From Chryseobacterium sp. G0201 (GTDB lineage: Bacteria > Bacteroidota > Bacteroidia > Flavobacteriales > Weeksellaceae), in contig NZ_CP033917.1 of the NCBI RefSeq assembly GCF_003815655.1, positions 186,001 through 250,000 of the forward strand: a DNA stretch of 64,000 nt, in the 5' to 3' direction. The stretch's first letter is position 1. Every line of letters begins with the position of its first letter. A program made the translations under genes and the position numbers. Below, one piece after another: positions 16,372-24,630 of the stretch. Below the pieces are notes generated by a model. That model was not told the DNA's origin and ran no database searches. It was given only the letters and a program-made list of their open reading frames with translations.

Positions 16372-16842
16372 CTACTTAATTAAAACTTCATCATTATTTA
16401 CGGTAATCAATCTATTATAATCTGAATCATAATTTTCAGTAGTTAAGATAACTTCTTGGTTTAAAATTTTAGAAACTGATTTTAAATAATCTATAATTTG
16501 ATTATGCTGATCTAAACTTTTAATTTCATTTGGTGTAATATCATTTTCTATTTCTTCTTCGGTGAAAAAGTAACATTTCAAAATAATTTCACCAATCATA
16601 ATAGTTGCAGTAGCAACAAATTCACTTACATTATCCCAATAATCAAAAATATATTTTGACAAAATCTGATTACTAGACTTCAGGTTTCCAGCTACATCAC
16701 AATATGTAAATTTAACTTCAAAATTTTCATTTATAAAATCTATCCATTTCAACCAATGGGATCTTGAAATATCTAAAACATAAATATCTCTTAGTGATCC
16801 ATCTAAGAAATAAACATTATCTTTTAAATACTGCCAATCCAT
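16372..16842 (-). CDS. Unrecognised 156-residue acidic soluble protein in the Bat operon
   Basis: Not assigned to a family. The protein starts MDWQYLKDNVYFLDGSLRD, is rich in aromatic and acidic residues and has no signal peptide, membrane helix or catalytic motif I can name. A two-layer alpha/beta fold of the immunity-protein kind would fit its size and composition, but that is a guess. It lies between the GNAT gene (five bases away) and the DUF58 gene (two bases away), so it is co-transcribed with moxR although it is not a usual Bat gene. AT content is somewhat higher than its neighbours. Confidence 0.6.
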   Translation of the reverse strand: MDWQYLKDNVYFLDGSLRDIYVLDISRSHWLKWIDFINENFEVKFTYCDVAGNLKSSNQILSKYIFDYWDNVSEFVATATIMIGEIILKCYFFTEEEIENDITPNEIKSLDQHNQIIDYLKSVSKILNQEVILTTENYDSDYNRLITVNNDEVLIK

Positions 16843-16847
16843 ACAAC

Positions 16848-17306
16848 TTAATCCTTAAACTCAATGGAAACATTAAACCATTCATCATCAAACTTAGGAC
16901 TGTATTTTTTGTAGAAGTTAATAGCTGGTTCGTTCCAATTCAATACTTGGAAAACCATTCCGCTATATTGATTTGATTTTCCGTGTTCTAAGGTTGCTTC
17001 AAATAATTTCTTGCCAATTTGTTTTCCTCTCAGTTTTTCCGTCACGACTAAATCTTCCAGATATAATCTTCTCCCTTTCCAAGTCGAATATCTGTCGTAA
17101 TACAATGAAATTCCGACAATCTGTCCTTCAAATTCGGCTACAAAAGCTCCCCAAACGGGGGATTTACCAAATCCATCTTCAGTAAATTGCTCTAAAGTCA
17201 GAGTAACTTCATGCAAAGCCTTTTCATATTCAGCCAATTCTTTGATCAATTCCAACATCGGAGCACAATCTTCCTGAACTGCTTTTCTGATAATAATTTC
17301 TTCCAT
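16848..17306 (-). CDS. GNAT-family N-acetyltransferase
   Basis: 152 residues covering one GNAT domain. The acetyl-CoA loop is LVVTEKLRGKQIGKKLFEATLE (about 88-109). The C-terminal VLNWNEPAINFYKKY (about 121-135) is typical of the diamine/thialysine (SSAT-like) branch, as is the start IRKAVQEDCAPMLELIKELAEYEK. Likely acetylates a small amine such as a polyamine or lysine analogue in the cytoplasm. It sits five bases after the moxR gene and is a passenger in the Bat operon. Confidence 0.85.
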   Translation of the reverse strand: MEEIIIRKAVQEDCAPMLELIKELAEYEKALHEVTLTLEQFTEDGFGKSPVWGAFVAEFEGQIVGISLYYDRYSTWKGRRLYLEDLVVTEKLRGKQIGKKLFEATLEHGKSNQYSGMVFQVLNWNEPAINFYKKYSPKFDDEWFNVSIEFKD

Positions 17307-17311
17307 TAAAA

Positions 17312-18316
17312 TTAAGGAGCTTGAATTTTCGCTAAAATTCGGTTGACAATTTCTTCTGTAGAAATCTCTTCTGCCTCTGCTTCGAACGTTAATCCAATTC
17401 TGTGTCTCAACACATCTTTTGCCAATTCTTTTACATCTTCAGGAATTACAAAAGCTCTTCCTTTTAAAAATGCATAGGCTCTTGAAGCAATTGCCAGGTT
17501 AATAGATGCTCTCGGTGAAGCTCCGAAACTGATATAATTTTTAAGTTCAGAAAGACCATAATTCTCAGGGTAACGGGTTGCAAAAACCATATCCAAAATA
17601 TATTTTTCGATCTTTTCGTCTAAATAAATCTGATTGATTAATTCTTTAGCATCTACAATGTTTTGCAGAGAAACCACAGGTTTTACGATAGGTTGATGAG
17701 AAGTTGAAACCATTCTCATTACCGTTCTTTCATCCTCAAATTTTGGATAATCGATCGTGCATTTCAGCATAAAACGGTCGCTTTGAGCTTCGGGCAAAAG
17801 ATAAGTTCCTTCCTGATCGATTGGGTTTTGCGTCGCCAATACCAAAAACGGCTTCGGTAGCTTCATCGTTTCATCACCAATCGTCACCTGTTTTTCCTGC
17901 ATCACCTCCAAAAGAGCAGACTGCACCTTTGCAGGCGCACGGTTGATCTCATCCGCAAGTACGAAATTTGCAAAAACAGGACCTCTTTTTATAGAAAAAT
18001 CATTCTCTTTAATATTATAAATCATCGTTCCTACAACATCTGCAGGCAATAGATCCGGTGTAAACTGAATCCTTGAAAATTCACCATGAACAGCATCAGC
18101 CAACGTTTTAATAGCTAATGTTTTTGCCAATCCGGGAACCCCTTCCAAAAGAACGTGTCCACCTCCCAACAGACCTACTAAAAGGCGGTCTATCATATAT
18201 TCCTGGCCAATGATAACTTTGTTGATTTCCTGTCTCAGAAGTGAAAACAAGTAATTTTGTTCCTTTATCTTTTCCGTCAACTGACGAATGTCTTCTGCTT
18301 GATATGTATCTGACAT
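17312..18316 (-). CDS. MoxR-family AAA+ ATPase, first gene of the Bat operon
   Basis: 334 residues from ATG 18316 (MSDTYQAEDIRQL); the frame runs to 18361 but the extra residues have no family character. Walker A is GVPGLAKT, the MoxR variant (about 73-80). Walker B is FVLADEINRAP (about 135-145), sensor 1 is VLATQNPIDQEG, and sensor 2 lies around the GASPRASI segment. MoxR proteins are cytoplasmic chaperone ATPases working with VWA/DUF58 partners. The operon order MoxR, DUF58, BatA-D supports a single functional system. Confidence 0.92.
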   Translation of the reverse strand: MSDTYQAEDIRQLTEKIKEQNYLFSLLRQEINKVIIGQEYMIDRLLVGLLGGGHVLLEGVPGLAKTLAIKTLADAVHGEFSRIQFTPDLLPADVVGTMIYNIKENDFSIKRGPVFANFVLADEINRAPAKVQSALLEVMQEKQVTIGDETMKLPKPFLVLATQNPIDQEGTYLLPEAQSDRFMLKCTIDYPKFEDERTVMRMVSTSHQPIVKPVVSLQNIVDAKELINQIYLDEKIEKYILDMVFATRYPENYGLSELKNYISFGASPRASINLAIASRAYAFLKGRAFVIPEDVKELAKDVLRHRIGLTFEAEAEEISTEEIVNRILAKIQAP

Positions 18317-18516
18317 AGTTTTAATTAAAATAAGTTGTAAATTTCTAATAAATACTTGCATTAATCAACACAATAAATGCCATTTTTGAGTTAAAGTTTG
18401 TTAAATATTCTGAGGATTTATGAGATGTTCAGCTAATCAACTGAGTTTTAATTTATATAATCCATTTGAGAACTAAGATTATCTATATTACAGAACATTA
18501 TAATTTAACAGAAAAA

Positions 18517-18562
18517 AGCACCATGAAATTCTTAGTTATAAAAATTTCATGGTGTCATTTTT
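18517..18562 (-). terminator. Terminator of the secreted-protein gene at 18598
   Basis: A 12-base-pair perfect stem, CACCATGAAATT (18519-18530) with 18543-18554. It is flanked by an A run on the left and a T run on the right, so it can work on both strands. On the minus strand it ends the gene stopping at 18598. Confidence 0.8.
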
Positions 18563-18597
18563 TTATTTAATTATAAAATTTAAGCTATAAATATCTA

Positions 18598-19890
18598 TTA
18601 AAGTTTAGTTATGGTAATAGTAAATACATCTTCCGGAACATCAACTGTTTCTTCGTAAGATCCTACATTTATATAATATTCTGTTCCTGCCGTTGTTGGA
18701 ATAGTAATAGTTTCCGCAGTAGCAGCACCGCCATTATCCATCGTTCCTACACATCCCAGATTGCTGCAGGTACCACTGTAAACATCTACTTGAGGATCAA
18801 AAGTACTTCCGGTAGGCATAGTTACTTTAATCGTGTATTGACCGCCATCTCCTATGAATTTAAACCAAGTCCCATCATTCGTCGCATCAGGGCAAACTGT
18901 TATATTTCCTGCATTGTTAGTTGCAGAAACAGCATCACTTTGCGTATATGAATAAGGGAAAGCAAAAGCTAACAAAGCTCCTGAACAAGCATCGTTCACA
19001 GGCACGGGAGGAATGGTTTTAAAAACAATTTCTGTACAACCTGAAGATTCTACTCCGGCAGAAACTGCACTAACCTTCAAGTAGTAATTCGTATTAGGAT
19101 TAAGTGGAGTTGATGGAGTAAAATCAGTACCTGTTACCACCTGATTAATTACGTTTGAAGTTCCCGAGCTTGTACCTACTGAAATTTTATAAGAATCTGC
19201 TCCGGAAACAGGAAACCATTTAATATTGGGAGATAAAGCAACTAATTGAGCATTATTCGTCGGATATAAAACAAACGGACATGCAGGAGTAGATCTAGGC
19301 GTTAATCCTGAAATCGTTACTGCTGATTTGTAATCTGCTCTTATTCCACCCGGAGGAGACGCAGGATCAATAACCGCGCCATCACCTTTATAATAAAGAG
19401 TAGAATATGGTAGATGTGGATACACTTTAAATGCTTCATCAAAATTATTAATATCGATACTCGGAGCATTTTCTTTTGCTGCAATTACTAAATTATCAGT
19501 ATTATTATAAGCGAACGGTGTCGTAAAAGTAACTTCAACTTTATTATTATTTTTAGTCACAGTCCCCGCAAATACTTGAGTCAATTGCGTAGAAGGAATC
19601 CAATCTGTACCGGATATGAAAGCTGTTTTTGTTGTATGCCCTAAATAAATAGTCCAATTTGAAGAATCAGAAATAGTTGAAGATGGATCTACGTAAAATA
19701 TAAGCCCTGTAATATTTCCTGCTGCATTAGCATTTACTTCCTGCTTAGGATATATCTGCTGAACATAAGAATAGGAAAAAAAACTACTTATCGGAGCAGT
19801 TCCCACACTTGTACTTGCAATGTTTATATCTATCTGGGCATTAAACATCAACGATATCAATAATAAAGATAAAAGTAAAATTCTTTTCAT
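18598..19890 (-). CDS. Secreted protein with a fibronectin type III-like domain
   Basis: 430 residues from ATG 19890 (MKRILLLSLLLISLMFNAQ, signal peptide). An N-terminal beta-rich region of about 190 residues (VQQIYPKQEVNANAAGNITGLIFY) precedes a fibronectin type III-like domain (about 205-295: YPTNNAQLVALSPNIKWFPVSGADSYKISVG). A C-terminal module (about 300-430: DGTWFKFIGDGGQYTIKVT, CVGTMDNGG, EYYINVGSY) resembles peptidase C-terminal-like beta-sandwiches. No type IX sorting tail is present. No catalytic motif is seen, so this is probably a surface or matrix protein; target unknown. Confidence 0.75.
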   Translation of the reverse strand: MKRILLLSLLLISLMFNAQIDINIASTSVGTAPISSFFSYSYVQQIYPKQEVNANAAGNITGLIFYVDPSSTISDSSNWTIYLGHTTKTAFISGTDWIPSTQLTQVFAGTVTKNNNKVEVTFTTPFAYNNTDNLVIAAKENAPSIDINNFDEAFKVYPHLPYSTLYYKGDGAVIDPASPPGGIRADYKSAVTISGLTPRSTPACPFVLYPTNNAQLVALSPNIKWFPVSGADSYKISVGTSSGTSNVINQVVTGTDFTPSTPLNPNTNYYLKVSAVSAGVESSGCTEIVFKTIPPVPVNDACSGALLAFAFPYSYTQSDAVSATNNAGNITVCPDATNDGTWFKFIGDGGQYTIKVTMPTGSTFDPQVDVYSGTCSNLGCVGTMDNGGAATAETITIPTTAGTEYYINVGSYEETVDVPEDVFTITITKL

Positions 19891-20128
19891 AATTAATAAA
19901 TTCAATATGGAATATGGTGCTAATTTAGTACTAAAGTTTTAATTTTTATAATAAATATGATTATTTAATCACATATACTAATACAAATAATATTTTAAAC
20001 AAAAATCAATTTCATTACTTTAAATATTTATACAATTATCAACAAATCATTATTTGCTTTGAAAAATCAACCAATAAACATCAAATTTAAACACATATTT
20101 TAATACATTTGTAACAAATACCAATTAC

Positions 20129-21466
20129 ATGTATAAAAAGCTATTTTTTTTGAGTCTCTTCTTCGCAGGACTTCTTCAATCACAAACCACAACGATGGTA
20201 AACGTGATTTCACAAGCAGTTTATTATGATGGCTATGCAGCAACGGTATCCAATCCGGTTCCTTCTGGTCTGATCAGACTTGGAAATACAAGATATGCAA
20301 GAAAACTTACAGATGCAGAACTGAATTCTTTTAAAGCAAAAATTGCCATGAGAGTGTCTATCGGTGCGTTATGCGACAATTATGACCGTCTGGGAGAAGT
20401 TTTCTTGGCGTTAGTTCCTAAAAATCAATCTACATACACTATAGACGATGTAAATGTAAAAAGAATGGAAGTTGGAAGATATATCACTCCTTTCATGAAC
20501 AAAAACCGTACGCCCACGGAAGTGCCTTATACTTATGATTTGAGTAATTTATACAGTGTCTTTCACGATTCTGCGCTTCGCAACACTTACGATATGTATA
20601 TGGAACTGGATGTTTTTGGCGTTCCTTATGCAGCACAGACACAGGTTACGGGATGCTCAGGCAGAATTGATGTTTTTTCAGGATCACTTACCTTTTTCTC
20701 AACAGATGTTGGAGCAACACCTACAAACTATAACAGTCTTACTCCACTATTGAGCTACACTAGAATCAATAATTACAACAGTACTGATGTTCCTGGTGAA
20801 ACTGTTAGGATTGTAAATTTCAATCTACCCAATCCTGTTACTAACGCACGTTTCTTTGTAATATCTACTCCCCATGGCGCAAACAGTGGTGGTGAAGAAT
20901 ATGTAAGAAGACAAAATTACACCTATGTAGATGATGTACAAGTTCTTACATACACTCCCGGAGGGATTTCTTGCGAACCGTTCAGAGTATACAATACACA
21001 AGGTAACGGAATATACGGAACAACTCCGAAAACTTTTGCAGACTGGACTTCATGGAATAACTGGTGTCCCGGAAACTCTGTGCCCATCAGAGGATTTGTA
21101 TTACCTACTATGACCGCCGGAAATCATACCCTGAAACATACCATACCAACCGCTGTTTTTAATCAGCAACAAGGAGACGTATATTTGTCTGTTTACATGC
21201 AAGGCAACAGCAATACAACGTTAAATGTGAATGACATTAAAACAACAGATGTAAGCATATACCCCAATCCTACTTCTGATTTTGTCAATATAAAGTCTCC
21301 GATAGATGTAATGTCTCTAAGTTTATTCAGTATAGATGGGAGAAAATTATTTGAAAATTATAAAGAAAACAAGATAGATATTTCTTCATACAACACAGGA
21401 ATTTATATTCTGAATGTTGTATTAAAAGACGGAACGACTTTCAAACATAAGATTATCAAAAAATAA
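20129..21466 (+). CDS. PNGase F-like secreted protein with type IX sorting domain
   Basis: 445 residues. Signal peptide (about 1-19), two PNGase F-type beta domains (about 25-365) and a C-terminal T9SS type A sorting domain (about 372-445: VSIYPNPTSDFVNIKSP, ending HKIIKK). By eye it aligns with Elizabethkingia PNGase F at CDNYDRLGEVFLALVP (like CDEWDRYANVYVKN), VGRYITPF (like IGRFITPY), GGEEYVRRQNYTYVDD and WTSWNNWCPGNSVPIR (like WTPDRAGWCPGMAVPTR). D86 matches the essential Asp60 and E256/E257 matches Glu206; Glu118 is not clearly kept. Likely acts on glycoproteins outside the cell; activity and bond specificity unproven. Confidence 0.78.
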   Translation: MYKKLFFLSLFFAGLLQSQTTTMVNVISQAVYYDGYAATVSNPVPSGLIRLGNTRYARKLTDAELNSFKAKIAMRVSIGALCDNYDRLGEVFLALVPKNQSTYTIDDVNVKRMEVGRYITPFMNKNRTPTEVPYTYDLSNLYSVFHDSALRNTYDMYMELDVFGVPYAAQTQVTGCSGRIDVFSGSLTFFSTDVGATPTNYNSLTPLLSYTRINNYNSTDVPGETVRIVNFNLPNPVTNARFFVISTPHGANSGGEEYVRRQNYTYVDDVQVLTYTPGGISCEPFRVYNTQGNGIYGTTPKTFADWTSWNNWCPGNSVPIRGFVLPTMTAGNHTLKHTIPTAVFNQQQGDVYLSVYMQGNSNTTLNVNDIKTTDVSIYPNPTSDFVNIKSPIDVMSLSLFSIDGRKLFENYKENKIDISSYNTGIYILNVVLKDGTTFKHKIIKK

Positions 21467-21837
21467 AAAAGTACAAACATGCTGTTAAAAACAATAAAAA
21501 AACCTCCTTTCGAACATTTTCGTAGGAGGTTTTTACTATTCTAAATCTTGAACATCTTTTAAATTTAACATTACAAAATCAGCTCTAACCCTATCTTCCT
21601 ATTTGAAATGATCCCAAGCTTTGAAATCATAATAAAATAGTAAAAAAAAGAAATACACTTCTCAAAATCAATTATTTTAATAAAGACTTTCCTTTAAATA
21701 AACGAAAAACGAATGTCTTTTTTAACATTTATTACTTTTTTAAATAGTATTTTAAATAATTTTAACCTTAATCTCACATTTAAAAATTGTCACTTCCAGT
21801 TTATTAAACTATTTTTGGTGATTAAAAAATTTGTAAA
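21467..21837. other. Gene-free gap with one terminator
   Basis: Apart from the hairpin terminator at 21497-21534 this 371-base, very AT-rich stretch shows no credible ORF, promoter box or repeat. The short reading frames in it lack coding character. Confidence 0.6.
21497..21536 (+). terminator. Terminator after the PNGase F-like gene
   Basis: An AAAAACCTCCT/AGGAGGTTTTT stem (about 21498-21508 with 21524-21534), a 15-base loop that can extend the pairing, and a T run. It is near-symmetrical and so could work on both strands. Confidence 0.8.
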
Positions 21838-22311
21838 ATGAATTATCATTTTCAAGCCCACAGACAGGTGAGAAGAAACCTTCTGGACATCCTGCAAAAT
21901 ACATCTCATGAAGATCTTTTGCTGATTCCGGATGGATTTAACAATAACATTTATTGGAATATTGCACATACCGTTGCTACAGAGCAGCTTTTGCACTATT
22001 ACCTAAGCGGAAACCCTTTCAGAATTGATAAATATTGGATCGAAACATATAAGAAAGGAACCCTTCCGAACTTAAATGTACAAAAATCTGAAGTGGAAGA
22101 TCTTGAGTTTTTATTAACCGAAACTTCAAAGATCTTAATGAAAGATTATGACAGCGATTTCTTTTCAGATTACACGCCCTACACCACAAGTTTTGGGATG
22201 GATCTGAAAAGCATACAGGATGCCATCATCTTCAACAATATGCATGAAAGCCTGCATTATGGTTATGCAATGGCACAGAAAAGAGCAATTTTAGGCGAAA
22301 AAGGAAGATAG
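21838..22311 (+). CDS. DinB-like helical protein
   Basis: 157 residues forming a four-helix-bundle DinB/YfiT-type protein. The first metal-ligand His is in YWNIAHTVATEQLLHYY (about 39-55), and the second and third are in NMHESLHYGYAMAQKRA (about 138-154). Bacillithiol- or other thiol-dependent transferases belong to this superfamily, but most DinB-like proteins have no known substrate. YpdA, linked to bacillithiol redox, is encoded 7 kb away, which makes a thiol link possible but not shown. Monocistronic, 114 bases before rlmB. Confidence 0.75.
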   Translation: MNYHFQAHRQVRRNLLDILQNTSHEDLLLIPDGFNNNIYWNIAHTVATEQLLHYYLSGNPFRIDKYWIETYKKGTLPNLNVQKSEVEDLEFLLTETSKILMKDYDSDFFSDYTPYTTSFGMDLKSIQDAIIFNNMHESLHYGYAMAQKRAILGEKGR

Positions 22312-22425
22312 TTAAAAGTGAATTTTGCAATGTAAGCCAATCATGAAATGTGAATTTTAAAGCACAAAAAATTGGCTCACTAAAGTAAAATTAATATTTA
22401 ACAATTCACTATTTAAATTATTAAA

Positions 22426-23178
22426 ATGACAGATAAAAAAGACGATTTTATTTTCGGGCTTCGTCCCGTAATTGAAGCTATTGAAGCAGGGAAAACTATT
22501 GACAAGATCTTTGTACAAAATGCATTGCAAGGTGATATTTATGCAGAACTGAAAACAATTTTAGCTAAAAATAAATTACGTCCTAACTACGTTCCGGTTG
22601 AAAAACTGAACCGTTTCACAAGAAAAAATCACCAAGGTGTTGTAGCTTTTATTTCGGATGTTCCGTTTCATAGAGTGGAAGATGTTGTTCCTCAACTATT
22701 TGAAGAAGGAAAAACTCCGTTTTTATTGATATTGGATAGATTAACTGATGTTAGAAATTTCGGAGCCATCTGCAGAACTGCAGAATGTGTAGGAATTGAC
22801 GCTATTATTATTCCTGAAAAAGGAGGCGCACCCATCAACTCTGACGCTATAAAAACCTCTGCTGGAGCCCTTTACAACATTAAAATCTGTAAAGAACCAA
22901 ATTTGGCTCACGTTGTAGATTATCTTCAACAAAGCGGAATTTCTGTATTTGCAGCCACCGAAAAAGCTCAAAAACTGATCTATGATGTAAGTTTCACAGA
23001 ACCTTGCGCTATCGTAATGGGTAATGAGGAAACCGGAATTTCTAAAGAAGTTCTGCATCATTCAGACGAAAAAATAAAATTACCAATTGAAGGAAAAACA
23101 CAATCTCTAAACGTTTCTGTTGCTTGCGGAGCTATTTTATATGAAGCAACAAGACAGAAATTAATGAAAGTAAATTAA
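22426..23178 (+). CDS. rlmB: 23S rRNA (guanosine-2'-O-)-methyltransferase RlmB (SpoU/TrmH family)
   Basis: 250 residues. An N-terminal substrate-binding domain (FGLRPVIEAIEAGKTIDKIFVQ) leads to the SPOUT core with its three motifs: motif 1 LDRLTDVRNFGAICRTAECVG (about 105-125), motif 2 IVMGNEETGISKEVL (about 196-210) and motif 3 LPIEGKTQSLNVSVACGAILYEA (about 219-241) of the knotted fold. It uses SAM to 2'-O-methylate a guanosine of 23S rRNA. Assignment to RlmB rather than another TrmH-like enzyme rests on length and the GLRPVIEAI start. A lipoprotein gene follows after 27 bases. Confidence 0.87.
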   Translation: MTDKKDDFIFGLRPVIEAIEAGKTIDKIFVQNALQGDIYAELKTILAKNKLRPNYVPVEKLNRFTRKNHQGVVAFISDVPFHRVEDVVPQLFEEGKTPFLLILDRLTDVRNFGAICRTAECVGIDAIIIPEKGGAPINSDAIKTSAGALYNIKICKEPNLAHVVDYLQQSGISVFAATEKAQKLIYDVSFTEPCAIVMGNEETGISKEVLHHSDEKIKLPIEGKTQSLNVSVACGAILYEATRQKLMKVN

Positions 23179-23205
23179 TCGATAACACATTCAAAATCAA
23201 TTCAA

Positions 23206-24255
23206 ATGAAGAACATTGCAGCGCTTGCGCTTATATCATCTATAGCTTTAGTTTCTTGTAAAAAAGAAACAACGACCGTAACAAAAGTAGATCCGAAAAC
23301 AGGAAAAACAATCACTGTAGAAGTTCCTGCTGATTCTGTAGCTAAAGTTTCAGAAAATCCTGCAATTAAAGACTCTGCAGGTGTTTATACTCAAACTTTT
23401 AAGCTTGAAAAAGGAAAAACATATCCTCTTACAACGTACCAGAGAGATGTAAAAACAATGACAGATCCTCAAGGAAAATCTCTTAACGGAACAAGCGAAT
23501 CTACTGACGAAATGACTTTCACCGTTAATGATATCAAGGGAAACGTTTATGATTTAACGCTTAACCTTATCGGAAAAAGAAATTCTCAGACAGCTGACGG
23601 AAAAACAATCGTAGTTGATACAAAACTTCCGATTCCAAAAGAAGATGATCTAAAAATGATCTGGAATATCAACAAAGCTCTTACAAGCAATAAACTGAAC
23701 ATGAAAATGGATACGAAAGGAAATGTACTTTCGATTACAGGTTTCGATGCGGTTTACATTAAAGTTTCTAATGCTGTAGGAACTCTTATTAAAGATAAAA
23801 ACCAAAAAGAAAGCGTTGTTGCAAGTCTTAAACAAAGCTTTAACGAAAAAGTATTAAAAGATCAGTTCAACAAAAACCTAACAATTATTCCTAAAAAAGG
23901 AGCTAAAATTGGTGAAAAATGGACTAATTCTGAAAATGCAGATGCAAGTGGAGCTGTTAAAGTAACTTCAAACTATGTATTGAAAAGTGTAGGAAACGGT
24001 ATTGCAGAGATTTCTGTAACAGGCGGAATTCCTAAGAAAACTGAGAAAAAAACTCAAGACAAGATCACACACAGTTTAAGCAGCGAGCTCGTACAAGACG
24101 GAATCATTAAATTTGATCAAAGTACAGGATGGATCACCAACCAGAAAATTAATGTAGAAACAACTCAGATTGAAACAATTTCAGACGGAAAACAGTCTCA
24201 GTCTATGAAAAGTGTTTCTAAATCTTCTGTAATGGTAAATCCTTCTGCAAAATAA
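23206..24255 (+). CDS. Lipoprotein of the DUF6263-like type
   Basis: 349 residues with a lipoprotein signal (LISSIALVSCKKE, lipid Cys at about 18). The mature part is beta-rich and lysine-rich (FKLEKGKTYPLTTYQRDVKT, KKGAKIGEKWTNSENADASGAVKVTSNYVL, LSSELVQDGIIKFDQSTGWI). This resembles the DUF6263 family of flavobacterial outer-membrane or periplasmic lipoproteins; I assign that from memory of the pattern only. No catalytic motif. It is probably co-transcribed with rlmB. Confidence 0.65.
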   Translation: MKNIAALALISSIALVSCKKETTTVTKVDPKTGKTITVEVPADSVAKVSENPAIKDSAGVYTQTFKLEKGKTYPLTTYQRDVKTMTDPQGKSLNGTSESTDEMTFTVNDIKGNVYDLTLNLIGKRNSQTADGKTIVVDTKLPIPKEDDLKMIWNINKALTSNKLNMKMDTKGNVLSITGFDAVYIKVSNAVGTLIKDKNQKESVVASLKQSFNEKVLKDQFNKNLTIIPKKGAKIGEKWTNSENADASGAVKVTSNYVLKSVGNGIAEISVTGGIPKKTEKKTQDKITHSLSSELVQDGIIKFDQSTGWITNQKINVETTQIETISDGKQSQSMKSVSKSSVMVNPSAK

Positions 24256-24365
24256 AATGAAGTAAGTTTTAGGATAGAGCGCTGGAGAATTTGAGTTTTT
24301 TTTATAATTAAAATAAACCTCAACAAACTTTTAGCTTTAAACTTAGAATCTTAAATAAAAATATT

Positions 24366-24596
24366 ATGAAGTTTATTCTTGAGTTAGTACTCACCGCTAT
24401 TATTATTTTCTTTGTCTGGAATATTTTGAAAAGATTATTTTTTAAAACATTCTACAGTTATTTGTTTAAAAACATCAAACAAAATAATAATCAGCAGGAT
24501 ATAAAAAGTTCGAACAAGGATACAAGCCCAAAGATCCACTGGGATGCAGAAACTGTGGACTATGAAGAGGTAAAAGAAAATAAAGATAAAAGGTAA
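24366..24596 (+). CDS. Small single-span membrane protein (DUF4834-like)
   Basis: 76 residues: one N-terminal membrane helix (FILELVLTAIIIFFVWNILKRLFF, about 3-26), then a polar tail rich in Asn, Lys and Asp ending IHWDAETVDYEEVKENKDKR. The FLxxxILKRLFFKTFYxYLFK and DAExVDYEEV pattern fits DUF4834, a Bacteroidota family of unknown function. It lies 34 bases before the large YfhO-type membrane protein and is probably in one transcript with it. Confidence 0.7.
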   Translation: MKFILELVLTAIIIFFVWNILKRLFFKTFYSYLFKNIKQNNNQQDIKSSNKDTSPKIHWDAETVDYEEVKENKDKR

Positions 24597-24630
24597 AATT
24601 TACCCCAGAAAATAAAAGATAATAACCGAA

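Noticed and set aside
18400..18440. Second sigma-54-like site upstream of moxR
   Set aside because: TGGCATTTATTGTG has the GG but no GC ten bases later, so the -12 element is missing.
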